A stretch of DNA of 64,000 nt. It comes from Longimicrobiales bacterium (GTDB taxonomy: Bacteria > Gemmatimonadota > Gemmatimonadetes > Longimicrobiales > Gaopeijiaceae). Where the stretch lies: contig JANQDZ010000073.1 in NCBI GenBank assembly GCA_028278645.1, forward strand, positions 1 to 64,000, given 5' to 3'. Numbering within the stretch: the first letter of the stretch is position 1; each line of letters begins with the position of its first letter. The notes under the pieces were generated by a model. It was not told where the DNA came from. It did not search any database and saw nothing but the letters and a program-made list of their open reading frames with translations. Positions 15,883 to 24,662 of the stretch are shown here, one piece after another. The position numbers were made by a program, and so were the translations under genes.

Positions 15883-18560
15883 CCGCTCGACCACCCTCCG
15901 GCCCTCCCCGGTTGGTTCGACGGCTGCTCGAATGGGCCCTCCCTGGGGCCCGTGGTGGGGCCGCCATCATGGGGGACCTGGACCAAGAATATCGGGAGAT
16001 GGCTGCAACAAGGCCGCGGACAGCCAGGTGGTGGTACTCCTGGGAAGCAGTCAAGCTGGCCGGGCACTTCTTATTCGAGCGAATAAAATCCCCAAACTCG
16101 TTCAGGGAAGCTTCGGGCCAGAGGAAATCAAGTAACCTCGGCGGGCTCGAGAGGTTCTGGAGGACAACCCGGCTGGGGCTTCGAAGCCTCTTGCGGCGCC
16201 CCGGGTTCCTAACGGTGACCATCCTGACCATGGCCGTCGGGATCGGGGCGAACGTCGCAATTTTCTCTGTTTTGAAGACGGTTCTACTCGATCCCCTACC
16301 CTACCAGGACCCATCCCGCCTTCTGGCGATCTTCGAGTGGAAACCGCCCAGGGAAGAACGGACCAACGTGGCAAACCCGGGCAATGTCCTCGCCTGGAGG
16401 GAGGGCGCCGAGTCGTTCGCTTCCATCAGCGCAGTCAGCCTACAAATGCCTGCCACGGTGAGCAGTCGGGGTAGTGTTGAAGAGGCCATGGTCCAGTACG
16501 CCCACCCCGACTTTTTTCACACGCTAGGAATCCAGGCCGCTCGTGGCCGAACGTTCCTGGTAAATGAACAGGACCTGGTGGAAGGGGAGGTTGTCCTCAG
16601 CCACCGGTATTGGACCGAGCGATTCAGGGGGAATCCGGACGCTATCGGGAGTACGATCGAGGTGAACGGAGGGTTGGCCGAGGTGGTTGGTGTTCTCCCC
16701 CCGATCTACATCGCTTTCGGGGAAGGCACCGCGCTTTGGTACTCCATTGATGTCTTCCAGGGAGACCAGACGAATAGTGGGCGGTGGCTCTGGCCGGTGG
16801 GGCGACTCACCGAGCAGGCAACAGTGGAACAGGCAACCGACGAACTGGACGCCATCGCCTCCGGGCTTCAGAGTCAGTTCCCCGATTTCAACGGAGGGTG
16901 GACCGTCAACCCGGTTCCATTGAGGAACCATGTCGTAGGGGACGTTCAGAAGGTCCTCTGGCTACTGATGGGAGCCGTTGGACTCCTCCTCCTGATCGCA
17001 AGCGTGAATGTCGCGAACTTATTCTTGATCAGGGCCACCGAGCGACAGAAAGAAATGGCGGTGCGCACTTCCCTGGGCGCCTCGAGGTCAAGTCTGGCTG
17101 GCCAGCTCCTCATAGAGAGCCTCTCCATTGCCGGCCTGGGGGCGATTCTAGGTGTCATCCTTGCCCACGCCGGAACCAGGGCGATGGCGGTGAGGTTGCC
17201 TGCTTCCTTTTCTCTCCCCAGGGTGGAATCAGCGGGAGTGGATGGGATGGTTCTCCTGGTTGCGGTGGGGGGGACTCTTATCACCGGCCTGGCTTTCGGT
17301 CTCGTGCCGGCACTTCAGGGGGCAAAAACCGATCCCAGTTCCGTGCTCAACTCGGAGACTAGGGGGCCGTCTCGCCGCACTGGGCGCGTCCGGAACGGTC
17401 TCGTGGTAGCGGAGGTGGCCGTTTCGCTGGTTCTCCTCAGTGGCGCCGGCCTCCTTGGCCGGAGCCTTTCCAAACTCCTCTCGGTCGACCCGGGGATCGA
17501 GCCCGATCAGGTCTTGGTAGGCAGGGTGAATCTTTCCGGATCTGCTTATGAGGAAGACGCCGCTAAGGTGGTCTTTTTCCAGGGGCTCGTGGAGCAACTG
17601 CAGGCCCGACCTGAGATCATCACCGCCGGGGGAGTGACCTTCCTCCCGATGGACGGCCTGGGGGCCGCCACCACCTTTTATCCCTTGGACCGGCCACCAC
17701 CGCCGCCGGACGAGCGGCTCGCCGCGGACATCAGGAACGTGGTGGGAGACTATTTCGGGGCCATGGGGATCCGCCTGCTCCAGGGTCGGGGGTTCGACGA
17801 AAGGGACTGGCCCGAGGGAATGAGGACTGCGGTGGTAAACCGTACTCTCGCCGAAAAACACTGGCCCACCGAGACGGCCCTTGGAAAGCCACTCCTGATC
17901 AGCTGGGAAACCGAAGAACCCTGGGAAATCGTCGGGGTGGTCGAGGACGTTCGTATGGGCGGTTTGGCCGAGGACCCACGGGAGGTGATTTATCTCAGTT
18001 ACCCGCGAACGCCGTATTTCTCATTCCTTCAGATTACCGCCAGGGCCCGGGGAAACCCCTCCAACCTGGCCAGCATTCTCAGAGACGAGGTAAGAGGCCG
18101 AGATCCCGGGCTACCCTTGGGAAGCGTCAGGGTCATGAGAGAACTTGTATCGGCCTCCTCCGCAGCCCCTCGGATGACGGCATTCCTCATGCTGCTCTTT
18201 GCTTCGGCGGCAACCGTGTTGGCGGTAGTGGGTCTGTACGGGACGCTGGCTTACGCTGTCTCACGCCGAGTCCGGGAGATAGGGCTTCGGATGGCCATCG
18301 GTGCCCCACCGGGAGCCATTCTTCGGATGGTGGTTCGGCAGGGGAGCACTCTGGCCCTGACGGGGATTCTAGCTGGCGGATTGTTGACCCTGGCCGGAGG
18401 CCGGGTGATGGCTAGTCTGCTGTTTCGTATCGAGCCAGCCGACCCGGTGGCAATCGGGGGCGCCGCCACACTTCTCTTTGCGGTGGCCCTCCTCGCCTCG
18501 GCTGTCCCGGCCTGGCGGGCAGCTCGTGTGACACCTGTCGATAGCCTGAGGGAGGACTAG
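15879..18560 (+). CDS. ADOP-family ABC transporter permease (MacB/FtsX type)
   Basis: The 893-residue permease has the N-terminal prefix domain that marks the Acidobacterial Duplicated Orphan Permease family (LVRRLLEWALP, then MGDLDQEYREMA). Two repeated FtsX/MacB modules follow. Each has a membrane segment, a periplasmic MacB core domain and further segments; the conserved VNVANLFLIRATERQKEMAVRTSLGA-type helix is split across about residues 375-402, and the second module ends with RVREIGLRMAIGA and AWRAARVTPVDSLRED. No ATPase is encoded here, as is usual for orphan members. The role in export or envelope stress is not established. It is translationally coupled to PadR. Confidence 0.92.
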   Translation: MTARPPSGPPRLVRRLLEWALPGARGGAAIMGDLDQEYREMAATRPRTARWWYSWEAVKLAGHFLFERIKSPNSFREASGQRKSSNLGGLERFWRTTRLGLRSLLRRPGFLTVTILTMAVGIGANVAIFSVLKTVLLDPLPYQDPSRLLAIFEWKPPREERTNVANPGNVLAWREGAESFASISAVSLQMPATVSSRGSVEEAMVQYAHPDFFHTLGIQAARGRTFLVNEQDLVEGEVVLSHRYWTERFRGNPDAIGSTIEVNGGLAEVVGVLPPIYIAFGEGTALWYSIDVFQGDQTNSGRWLWPVGRLTEQATVEQATDELDAIASGLQSQFPDFNGGWTVNPVPLRNHVVGDVQKVLWLLMGAVGLLLLIASVNVANLFLIRATERQKEMAVRTSLGASRSSLAGQLLIESLSIAGLGAILGVILAHAGTRAMAVRLPASFSLPRVESAGVDGMVLLVAVGGTLITGLAFGLVPALQGAKTDPSSVLNSETRGPSRRTGRVRNGLVVAEVAVSLVLLSGAGLLGRSLSKLLSVDPGIEPDQVLVGRVNLSGSAYEEDAAKVVFFQGLVEQLQARPEIITAGGVTFLPMDGLGAATTFYPLDRPPPPPDERLAADIRNVVGDYFGAMGIRLLQGRGFDERDWPEGMRTAVVNRTLAEKHWPTETALGKPLLISWETEEPWEIVGVVEDVRMGGLAEDPREVIYLSYPRTPYFSFLQITARARGNPSNLASILRDEVRGRDPGLPLGSVRVMRELVSASSAAPRMTAFLMLLFASAATVLAVVGLYGTLAYAVSRRVREIGLRMAIGAPPGAILRMVVRQGSTLALTGILAGGLLTLAGGRVMASLLFRIEPADPVAIGGAATLLFAVALLASAVPAWRAARVTPVDSLRED

Positions 18561-18576
18561 CCATCGGCCATATCGT

Positions 18577-19686
18577 TTAGTCTTCGTCAGACCCGTTCCA
18601 GATCCTGACCTCAGGGTAGAACTCAGGCCAGGCGAACCAGAACGCTACAAACGCTTCGGCTTTGGCCGAGAGTCGCTTCCCTGCCAGCGGCCCATCCACC
18701 GCATAGCCATCGACGGTCCAGGCGGAGCCCGTCTGGTCATCCGTTATTCGACCCTGGGCCACGGTGAATGTCAGGCGCTCCGTGTCCAGGAGGGGCCTGA
18801 AGGCCATGGCGGTTTCCCGGAACCGGTTCCAGAAGACAACCAGGTCTTCGCCCGCGACCTCGACGGGGACAGCCGCCAAGGCTCCCCTCTCGTCCAGAAG
18901 GCCATACGGGAAGACCAAGCCCCCTGCACCCGACGGAATGCCTAGGACCCTCTCTTTGGGCGGACGTCTCGGGTCCAGGTCCGTGGGAAAGAAAGTGTTG
19001 GTGTTGTTCAGGGCGTCGTAGCCCCCGTAGGGATAGACCGTGTAGTCTCGACTGGATCCGGTGTCTTCCGAGACCACCAAAGTTTCCGGATGGAGGAGTT
19101 TCCACCCCCGCCATGTCATCTCGAAAATCGGAAACATGGGGAGCTCGGTGCCGTCTCGAACCCCGCAGCGGGCGCCACGTAGCATTTGGGGCCAAAGTGA
19201 CTCCTCCCCATTCCGGTCATACATGATGAGGTTGTTGAGGTACAGTAAGCCCGAAACCCCGAACTCGGCCCCGGCGGCAGGCCCCCGATCGAACGCCAAG
19301 GAAGACCCCGTCAAAGGGCAGTGGGTGATCGCCAGGGGACGGCCATATCCGTCCAGGTTCACGATCTCATGCCACCAGAGGATGTTGAGGGGGATGGCGA
19401 TGGGGCCTGCATCGAGGACCAACCCCACTACCCGATCATCATCTTCCAGGTAGCCGGTCCCCGGGTCACCCGCCCTGACCAACCGGGGGTTCGTGAGGGC
19501 CGGGATACCATCTTTCCCGGGTCCCCCGCCGAAGATCAGGTTATCGGGGATGCTACAGGAGAGCTCGGGTTCGGGGAGCACGGTAACATCACCGGGGTTG
19601 GTTCCACTGCTCGAGCATCCTGCCATCAGGACGACTACAACCACTCCAGCTCCGGTCAGGAACCCCGGTTCTACTCTCCGATTCAT
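18577..19686 (-). CDS. DUF3179 lipoprotein
   Basis: The 369-residue protein has a lipobox in VVLMAGCSSSG and the DUF3179 core: a TNPRLV strand, ILWWHEIVNL, the characteristic THCPLTGSS motif with its Cys, and FGVSGLLYLNNLIMYDR. DUF3179 proteins are secreted and of unknown function; the conserved Cys/His residues hint at a metal site. The start at ATG 19686 is chosen because it directly precedes the signal peptide. Upstream codons are Arg-rich and cross a tandem DNA repeat. It converges with the ADOP permease, whose stop is 16 bp away. Confidence 0.85.
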   Translation of the reverse strand: MNRRVEPGFLTGAGVVVVVLMAGCSSSGTNPGDVTVLPEPELSCSIPDNLIFGGGPGKDGIPALTNPRLVRAGDPGTGYLEDDDRVVGLVLDAGPIAIPLNILWWHEIVNLDGYGRPLAITHCPLTGSSLAFDRGPAAGAEFGVSGLLYLNNLIMYDRNGEESLWPQMLRGARCGVRDGTELPMFPIFEMTWRGWKLLHPETLVVSEDTGSSRDYTVYPYGGYDALNNTNTFFPTDLDPRRPPKERVLGIPSGAGGLVFPYGLLDERGALAAVPVEVAGEDLVVFWNRFRETAMAFRPLLDTERLTFTVAQGRITDDQTGSAWTVDGYAVDGPLAGKRLSAKAEAFVAFWFAWPEFYPEVRIWNGSDED

Positions 19687-19740
19687 ATACGTCCACCCCG
19701 TGAAGCATCCGTTCCTCTTCGAAATCCGAGGAACGCAGTC

Positions 19741-19796
19741 CCGGTTCCACGATGGGACGCCACGCCGGTTCCACGATAGGACGCCACGCCGGTTCC
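19741..19796. repeat. 24-bp direct tandem repeat, about 2.3 copies
   Basis: Copies at 19741-19764 and 19765-19788 differ by one base, with an 8-base partial third copy at 19789-19796. It lies just upstream of the DUF3179 start, in its 5' leader. The role is unknown; replication slippage is the simplest origin. Confidence 0.8.
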
Positions 19797-19903
19797 GATG
19801 GGGCAGCCGAGCTCGTGATCCCGGACCGTCAACAAGTCTTCGTATCGGGGACCGCGAGTATCGATTAGGAGGATGGAGAAGCCGAAAAGCCCCTTCGGGA
19901 CGG

Positions 19904-21574
19904 TCAGTGCATCCCGGGAGGGGGGATTCGGCGCAGCGTCGCCTGCTCGAAGGCATAGGCCAGTTCCAGGAGCCTCGGCTCGCCGCACGCCATGCCGGTG
20001 AAGCTGACCCCGGAGGGGCGGGGCTTCGTCTCGAAACCTTCCGGCATGCCGCGGCTGGAAGACTCGAGGAAGCCGAACGGCACCATCACCGTCGGATATC
20101 CGGGTTTGGCCGCGATCCCGGCACTACTCGATCCCGGAAAGAGGAGCGCATCCAGTTCCAGGTTGGTCATCACTTCGTCGATCCCGTGCTCGCCGTTTAG
20201 CCAAAGGTCCCGGGCCCGATCCGCCTCGTACTCTCCGCGGGCCTCCTCCAGGTCGATGGCGTCGGATCCGTCAAGACGGGCCTGACCGTACTTCAGCGTT
20301 CCGGCATCCTCGTGAGCGAGGTTCCACTCCCGCAACTCAGTCAGCGTGGCCACCGGCGCCGACTCCCCCAGACTGGCGAGCCAGGCATTGAAGTCCCGCT
20401 TCATGCCATAACTCAGCACACTGCTCCCCCCACCACTCAGGAGGTTGTTCTCCGGATCGGGATCGACGATGCTCGGGATGTCGGCCGGATCAACGATGAT
20501 TGCTCCCTGCGCTTCGAGAATCTCGATGGCCTCGTCCATGAGAACTCTCGCCTCATCCGACAGCCCCCCCCGGAATCGATCGGTCCCGGGAACCTGAACC
20601 GAGTCGTAGTACGAAGCTCGTGGAATCCCGATGCGTGCTCCCTGCAAGCCGTCGGTTCTCAGGAATGCCGTGTAGTCTCGGTTGAGCGGAGGCTCGCAGC
20701 GTTCCGTCGCCGGGTCGTTCGGATCGGGCTGAGGACCCTCCAGTGCCCCGAGCATGATGGCTGCGTCGGTGACGGTACGGGCCATGGGACCCGCGATGTC
20801 CTGGTCGGCCGTTATGGGAATCACTCCATACCTGCTCACCCGGCCCACCGTAGGTTTCACTGCGGCCAGCATGTTCGCGTTGGAGGGCGACAGGATCGAG
20901 CCCGAGGTCTCGGTGCCCACGTTGGCCGCCCAGAAGCTCATGGCGGTACCGATCCCGGAGCTGGAGCCACCCACGCCCATCACCGGCCGGCCGTCATTTC
21001 GTCCCTCTCGCGGATCCCGCCGTGGGTCGTAGGGGTTCAGTCCGAAGCCCCCTACGGCGCTGTAGTTACCGGGCATGCCGGACCCAAAGAAGTTGGCCAA
21101 CTCCGTCATCACGGTTTTTGCGAGAATGATGGCCCCGGCCTCACGGAGGTTGGTGGTCAGAGTGGCCTCGTATGGAGGAACAAATCCTTCAAAGGCCAGA
21201 GTTCCCCCCGTGGTCGGCATGTCCGTCGTGTGGACATTGTCCTTGAGGGCGATGGGGATTCCGTGGAGTGGACCCCGAACACGCCCCTCGGCCCGTTCCT
21301 GATCCAACCGGTCGGCCTCTGCCAAAGCGTTTGCATTGATGGAGATCGCTGCGTTCACCCGCTCTTCGTACAGGGCGATGCGCAGGAGGTGAGCCTCGAC
21401 CAACTCACGAGAAGTAACCCGCCCTTCCTCCATCGCCCGTTGCATATCGGGGATGGTGGCCTCGACCACATCAAATCGCTCCTCGGCGGCGTCGGGTTCG
21501 GCGCAGGACGGGAGGGAAAGGCAGAGGAGTGCAGGGCCGAGCAGGAAATGCGGAGTCTTCTTGAACGTGATCAT
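19904..21574 (-). CDS. exported amidase (amidase-signature family)
   Basis: The 556-residue protein has a lipoprotein-type signal (LSLPSCAEP) and a full amidase-signature domain. The catalytic Lys lies in PIALKDN, the cis-Ser in GVGGSSSGIG and the nucleophile Ser in GTETSGSILSPS. It resembles secreted amidases annotated as 6-aminohexanoate-cyclic-dimer hydrolase or GatA-like, but it is not GatA because it is exported and stands alone. The natural amide substrate is unknown. ATG 21574 is preceded by GAGGAAC. The gene is divergent from a D-aminoacylase-type amidohydrolase, another amide-bond hydrolase. Confidence 0.88.
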   Translation of the reverse strand: MITFKKTPHFLLGPALLCLSLPSCAEPDAAEERFDVVEATIPDMQRAMEEGRVTSRELVEAHLLRIALYEERVNAAISINANALAEADRLDQERAEGRVRGPLHGIPIALKDNVHTTDMPTTGGTLAFEGFVPPYEATLTTNLREAGAIILAKTVMTELANFFGSGMPGNYSAVGGFGLNPYDPRRDPREGRNDGRPVMGVGGSSSGIGTAMSFWAANVGTETSGSILSPSNANMLAAVKPTVGRVSRYGVIPITADQDIAGPMARTVTDAAIMLGALEGPQPDPNDPATERCEPPLNRDYTAFLRTDGLQGARIGIPRASYYDSVQVPGTDRFRGGLSDEARVLMDEAIEILEAQGAIIVDPADIPSIVDPDPENNLLSGGGSSVLSYGMKRDFNAWLASLGESAPVATLTELREWNLAHEDAGTLKYGQARLDGSDAIDLEEARGEYEADRARDLWLNGEHGIDEVMTNLELDALLFPGSSSAGIAAKPGYPTVMVPFGFLESSSRGMPEGFETKPRPSGVSFTGMACGEPRLLELAYAFEQATLRRIPPPGMH

Positions 21575-21881
21575 GGCTGAGTTCCTCACCGGAGAAGACC
21601 GACCGGCCTGGCCAGGCACAAGGTCAACCGAGCACAGGCGGACGGCGATGGAGGAGCAAAGAGGCTTCGGCGGCCGGAGAATGTCAACCGAAGCTGAACC
21701 AAAAAAATCCGGATCAGCCTCCAGGCCACCTCCCTCCAACGCCCTCCTTCTACCTTCCTTGCCCAGCCCCGGCCTGCCCACCCACATTCTGCCGTTGTCC
21801 GCGGAGCCAAGTGGGACCTGGAAGGTTCCACCCTTTTTGGCGCGACACGCGGCGAGACATGCCTGGCGGCGGGAGAAGCAA
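21575..21881. other. divergent intergenic region, no gene seen
   Basis: About 307 bp separate the amidase and amidohydrolase starts. Reading frames cross the region in both directions but lack family features. It presumably holds the two promoters and the GGGAGAAG ribosome site of the amidohydrolase. I see no strong dyads or repeats. Confidence 0.5.
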
Positions 21882-23489
21882 ATGACGAGTTCTTGGATAC
21901 GGCTCAGCGCGGCTGGCGCGCTCTTTTTTCTGGGCGCGGGCACTTCGGAGGTGCAAGCTCAAGCAGTCGACCTGTTGGTGCGGGAGGCCCGGGTCATCGA
22001 CGGAACCGGGAGTCCCTGGTTCGTAAGCGATGTGGCTGTGGACGAAGGCCGCATCATCGCGGTGGGCACCAATCTCGATGTCCAAGCCACAAAAACCATC
22101 GACGCTGCCGGACGTGTGCTCGCCCCTGGCTTCATCGATGTACATACTCACGCGGATCGAGGTATCGGAGACCTCCCACGGGCCGACAACTTCCTCCTCG
22201 ACGGCGTGACGACGGTCGTTGGCGGGAACTGCGGTGGGTCGGAAACCGACATCGCGGAGTGGAGCCGAGGTTTGTCAGAGCTCGGTATCAATGTGGCCAC
22301 GCTGGTGGGCCACAATTCGGTTCGGCGGCAGGTGATGGGCCTCGAAGACCGTTCGCCGACGGAAACCGAACTGGAGGAAATGCAGGCGCTGGTCGAAAAG
22401 GCGATGAGAGACGGGGCTGTGGGCTTTTCGACCGGACTCCTTTATGTACCCGGGACCTATGCCGACACCGATGAGGTCATCAGCCTGGCGAAGGTTGCGG
22501 GGCGCTTCGGCGGAGTCTACGCGAGCCACATTCGTGAACAGGGGGCGGATCTCCACGAATCCATCGACGAAGCGGTTGATGTGGGGCGGGAAGCCCGAAT
22601 GCCGGTCCAGATCTCCCACTTCAAGGTCAAAGGACGCACCCGCTGGGGATCCATCGGCGAAGCTATCGCCCTTGTGGATTCCCATAGGGCCAGCGGGGTC
22701 GATGTCCTGATCGACGTCTATCCCTACGAGCGCGCCAGCACGAACCTCGGCGTGAACCTTCCCAGATGGGCCGTGGCCGGAGAGACCGATGATATCGCCG
22801 CGAGAATCGAAGACCCGGCCACCCGCCACCGCATCGTCACCGAGATGAAGGCGCTACTGGAAGGCCAGGGGTACGCCGACTACTCCTTCGCGACGGTGGC
22901 CCAGTACGGGCCGAATCCGGACTGGAACGGGAAGACCATCCCCGAGATCAACGTTCTTTCCGGCAGGGACCCCACCGTCGACAATGAGATCACCACGATC
23001 CTCGAGATGATGCTGGAAGGCGGGGCGGCGGGAAATGCCTATGGCGCCTCAATGATCTATCACTATATGAGCCTTGAGGACGTGGACACGATCCTACTCT
23101 ACCCCAATGCCATGGTCGCCAGTGACGGTGGAGTGGTGGAGTTCGGTGACGGCCAACCACACCCTCGCTCATACGGGACCAACGCCCGCGTCCTGGCCGA
23201 TTTTGTGCGGGAGCGGGAGCTGCTCACGCTGGGAGACGCCGTTCGCCGGATGACCTCCCTGCCTGCCCGGGCCTTCGGCTTCTTGGACCGCGGCATCATT
23301 CGCCCAGGGTTTGTGGCGGACTTGGTTCTCTTCAATCCCGCCCGGGTCACGGACAAGGCCACCTTCGCAGATCCGCACCAATATAGCGAAGGCTTCGACT
23401 ATGTATTCGTCAACGGGGTGGCGGTAGTGGCTGATGGCGAGTTGACCGATGAGCGGCCGGGCGAGTTCGTTCGCGGCAGGGGCGGGTGA
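21882..23489 (+). CDS. exported N-acyl-D-amino-acid deacylase-type amidohydrolase
   Basis: The 535-residue protein has a signal peptide ending near QAQAVD and the D-aminoacylase form of the amidohydrolase fold: VIDGTGSPW, metal motif FIDVHTHADRG, the family-specific NCGGS cysteine region, then YASHIREQG and ISHFKVKG with metal His residues. The C-terminus returns to the small beta domain (GFVADLVLFNPARV). Family members cleave N-acyl-D-amino acids or D-dipeptides. Given the signal peptide, this one could act on peptidoglycan-derived or external D-amino-acid compounds; the substrate is inferred. The start at ATG 21882 follows GGGAGAAG. The stop lies just before the original terminator of the tRNA-Lys gene. 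Confidence 0.87.
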   Translation: MTSSWIRLSAAGALFFLGAGTSEVQAQAVDLLVREARVIDGTGSPWFVSDVAVDEGRIIAVGTNLDVQATKTIDAAGRVLAPGFIDVHTHADRGIGDLPRADNFLLDGVTTVVGGNCGGSETDIAEWSRGLSELGINVATLVGHNSVRRQVMGLEDRSPTETELEEMQALVEKAMRDGAVGFSTGLLYVPGTYADTDEVISLAKVAGRFGGVYASHIREQGADLHESIDEAVDVGREARMPVQISHFKVKGRTRWGSIGEAIALVDSHRASGVDVLIDVYPYERASTNLGVNLPRWAVAGETDDIAARIEDPATRHRIVTEMKALLEGQGYADYSFATVAQYGPNPDWNGKTIPEINVLSGRDPTVDNEITTILEMMLEGGAAGNAYGASMIYHYMSLEDVDTILLYPNAMVASDGGVVEFGDGQPHPRSYGTNARVLADFVRERELLTLGDAVRRMTSLPARAFGFLDRGIIRPGFVADLVLFNPARVTDKATFADPHQYSEGFDYVFVNGVAVVADGELTDERPGEFVRGRGG

Positions 23490-23495
23490 ATATCC

Positions 23496-23533
23496 AAAAA
23501 AAAAGACGGAAGCCACCTTCGATGGTGACCTCC
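23496..23533 (-). terminator. rho-independent terminator, probably the original tRNA-Lys terminator
   Basis: On the minus strand an imperfect 10-bp stem (arms 23524-23533 and 23508-23517) is followed by nine T residues (23504-23496). It sits directly after the tRNA-Lys 3' remnant, where the terminator of an uninterrupted tRNA-Lys gene would be expected. It could also limit readthrough from the integrated element. Confidence 0.75.
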
Positions 23534-23536
23534 GCT

Positions 23537-23580
23537 AGTGAGCGGGGTGGGGCTCGAACCCACGACCTACGGATTAAAAG
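23537..23580. repeat. attL: 44-bp direct repeat of the tRNA-Lys 3' half
   Basis: The 44 bases are identical to 33163-33206 and correspond to the tRNA-Lys gene from the anticodon to past its 3' end. After the repeat, the sequence leaves the tRNA. A short AGCTAAAACG is followed by TCCGTTG, which partly resembles the tRNA again. This is the signature of site-specific integration into a tRNA 3' end. Confidence 0.9.
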
Positions 23581-23741
23581 AGCTAAAACGTCCGTTGTTC
23601 CCTGTTTGTTCCTCTTACGTTAAATGTTGTCCTGTATGGTCTTACGAGCATATGGGGAACCAGCTGTTCCCTTTGTTTTTCCCCTGTTCTGGCTCGTGAG
23701 TGAACAGAGCGTGAACATGGCCACCCCCCTTTTCCGCCCCT
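23581..23741. promoter_or_regulatory. repeated TGTTCC motifs beside attL (possible recombinase arm sites)
   Basis: TTGTTCC occurs at 23595-23601 and 23606-23612 (11 bp apart), CTGTTCC at 23664-23670, and near matches elsewhere. No gene is seen here. Repeated short motifs next to an attachment site can be integrase or excisionase arm sites. This is only a positional inference. Confidence 0.25.
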
Positions 23742-24557
23742 TCAGCTTCCCGATAGGAACCAAATTAGATTCTCAAGACCCTGCACCTCTTCCCGAAGCC
23801 TCTCTAGGAACTCCTCAACCTGGCCTCTATCCAATCCGTCAATCTCCTCGACGGTAGGATAAGGGTCTATGCTTGGAACCGGGCCACCCGAAACCGTGTC
23901 CCCAACAAGCCCCAGAAGGGCGAGGAACCAGATTGGCTGGCACAGGACAAGACCTGCGAAGGCTCGGGCAGTCTTATTCCCTTTCTTTGACCACTCCTCA
24001 AACCAGTCCGCATACCGCCTTGGCAATTTCTCAACATACGGTTTCCTTGCCTCCAACGCTTCTTCAAACTCTTTTAGGCGCTCCCTGAGCTTGGCGCCCA
24101 GCGAATCGGCGTTCTCACGAGCCTTGGAGAGCGCCTGGTGCAATTGCAGGAGGCACTCCTCCCTAGTTCTCCCATGGAAGAGGACTTCGCCGGAGAGAAT
24201 CTCGTTCGGGTCTTCGAGTGGCTCAAACGAGTGACCGTTACCCTGTTCCCTGAGCCTTTCAAAGTCGAAAACCTGACTTGGGTCACCATCGTTCATGGCA
24301 CACGAGTACTTTGAAACCCAGTCGCCCTCTTCTACCAGGATCATCCCGGTCCAGTGGACCGACACCCGGTAGGTCCCATCGGTATATGTGGTGGCCGGGC
24401 CGGTGAATTCGCCTCCACTCGGATGCCTTGGGAGCGTAACTGTCAGGCCGCCCCCGCGCCCTTTCTTGGACCGATCCAGCAAAACGCCATCTAGGCTTTC
24501 CTTAGTCACAGCGTTTTTCGGGTCCTTCAACAACTCGTCGCTCAAGGTCTCAGGCAT
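23742..24557 (-). CDS. unknown protein with one predicted membrane segment, partner of the giant island protein
   Basis: The 271-residue protein matches no family I recognise. Residues about 45-110 look beta-rich. A charged helical region (about 135-190, Leu/Glu/Arg-rich, probably coiled coil) follows. One hydrophobic stretch (about 202-224, AGLVLCQPIWFLALLGLVG) could span a membrane, and a second amphipathic helix is at the end. No signal peptide is seen, so the N-terminal part is probably cytoplasmic. GGGAG lies 8 nt before the ATG. It follows the giant gene by 105 bp on the same strand and is probably cotranscribed. Recombinase motifs were looked for and not found. Confidence 0.65.
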   Translation of the reverse strand: MPETLSDELLKDPKNAVTKESLDGVLLDRSKKGRGGGLTVTLPRHPSGGEFTGPATTYTDGTYRVSVHWTGMILVEEGDWVSKYSCAMNDGDPSQVFDFERLREQGNGHSFEPLEDPNEILSGEVLFHGRTREECLLQLHQALSKARENADSLGAKLRERLKEFEEALEARKPYVEKLPRRYADWFEEWSKKGNKTARAFAGLVLCQPIWFLALLGLVGDTVSGGPVPSIDPYPTVEEIDGLDRGQVEEFLERLREEVQGLENLIWFLSGS

Positions 24558-24662
24558 GGAGCGTCTCCCGGTTCGTCAGATTCCCAATCCCGTGCCTATC
24601 CTCATACCTCTCCTTACCGCTATCAGCCGGACACGCTGGAATCTCGATTCCTGGCGCGGTTC

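Noticed and set aside
20312-21580. Plus-strand open frame of 422 codons
   Set aside because: Antisense to the amidase; rich in His, Arg and Gly with no motif.
23742-24557. Possible integrase next to attL
   Set aside because: No tyrosine-recombinase R-H-x-x-R-Y pattern or serine-recombinase motif is present, and it has a membrane segment instead.
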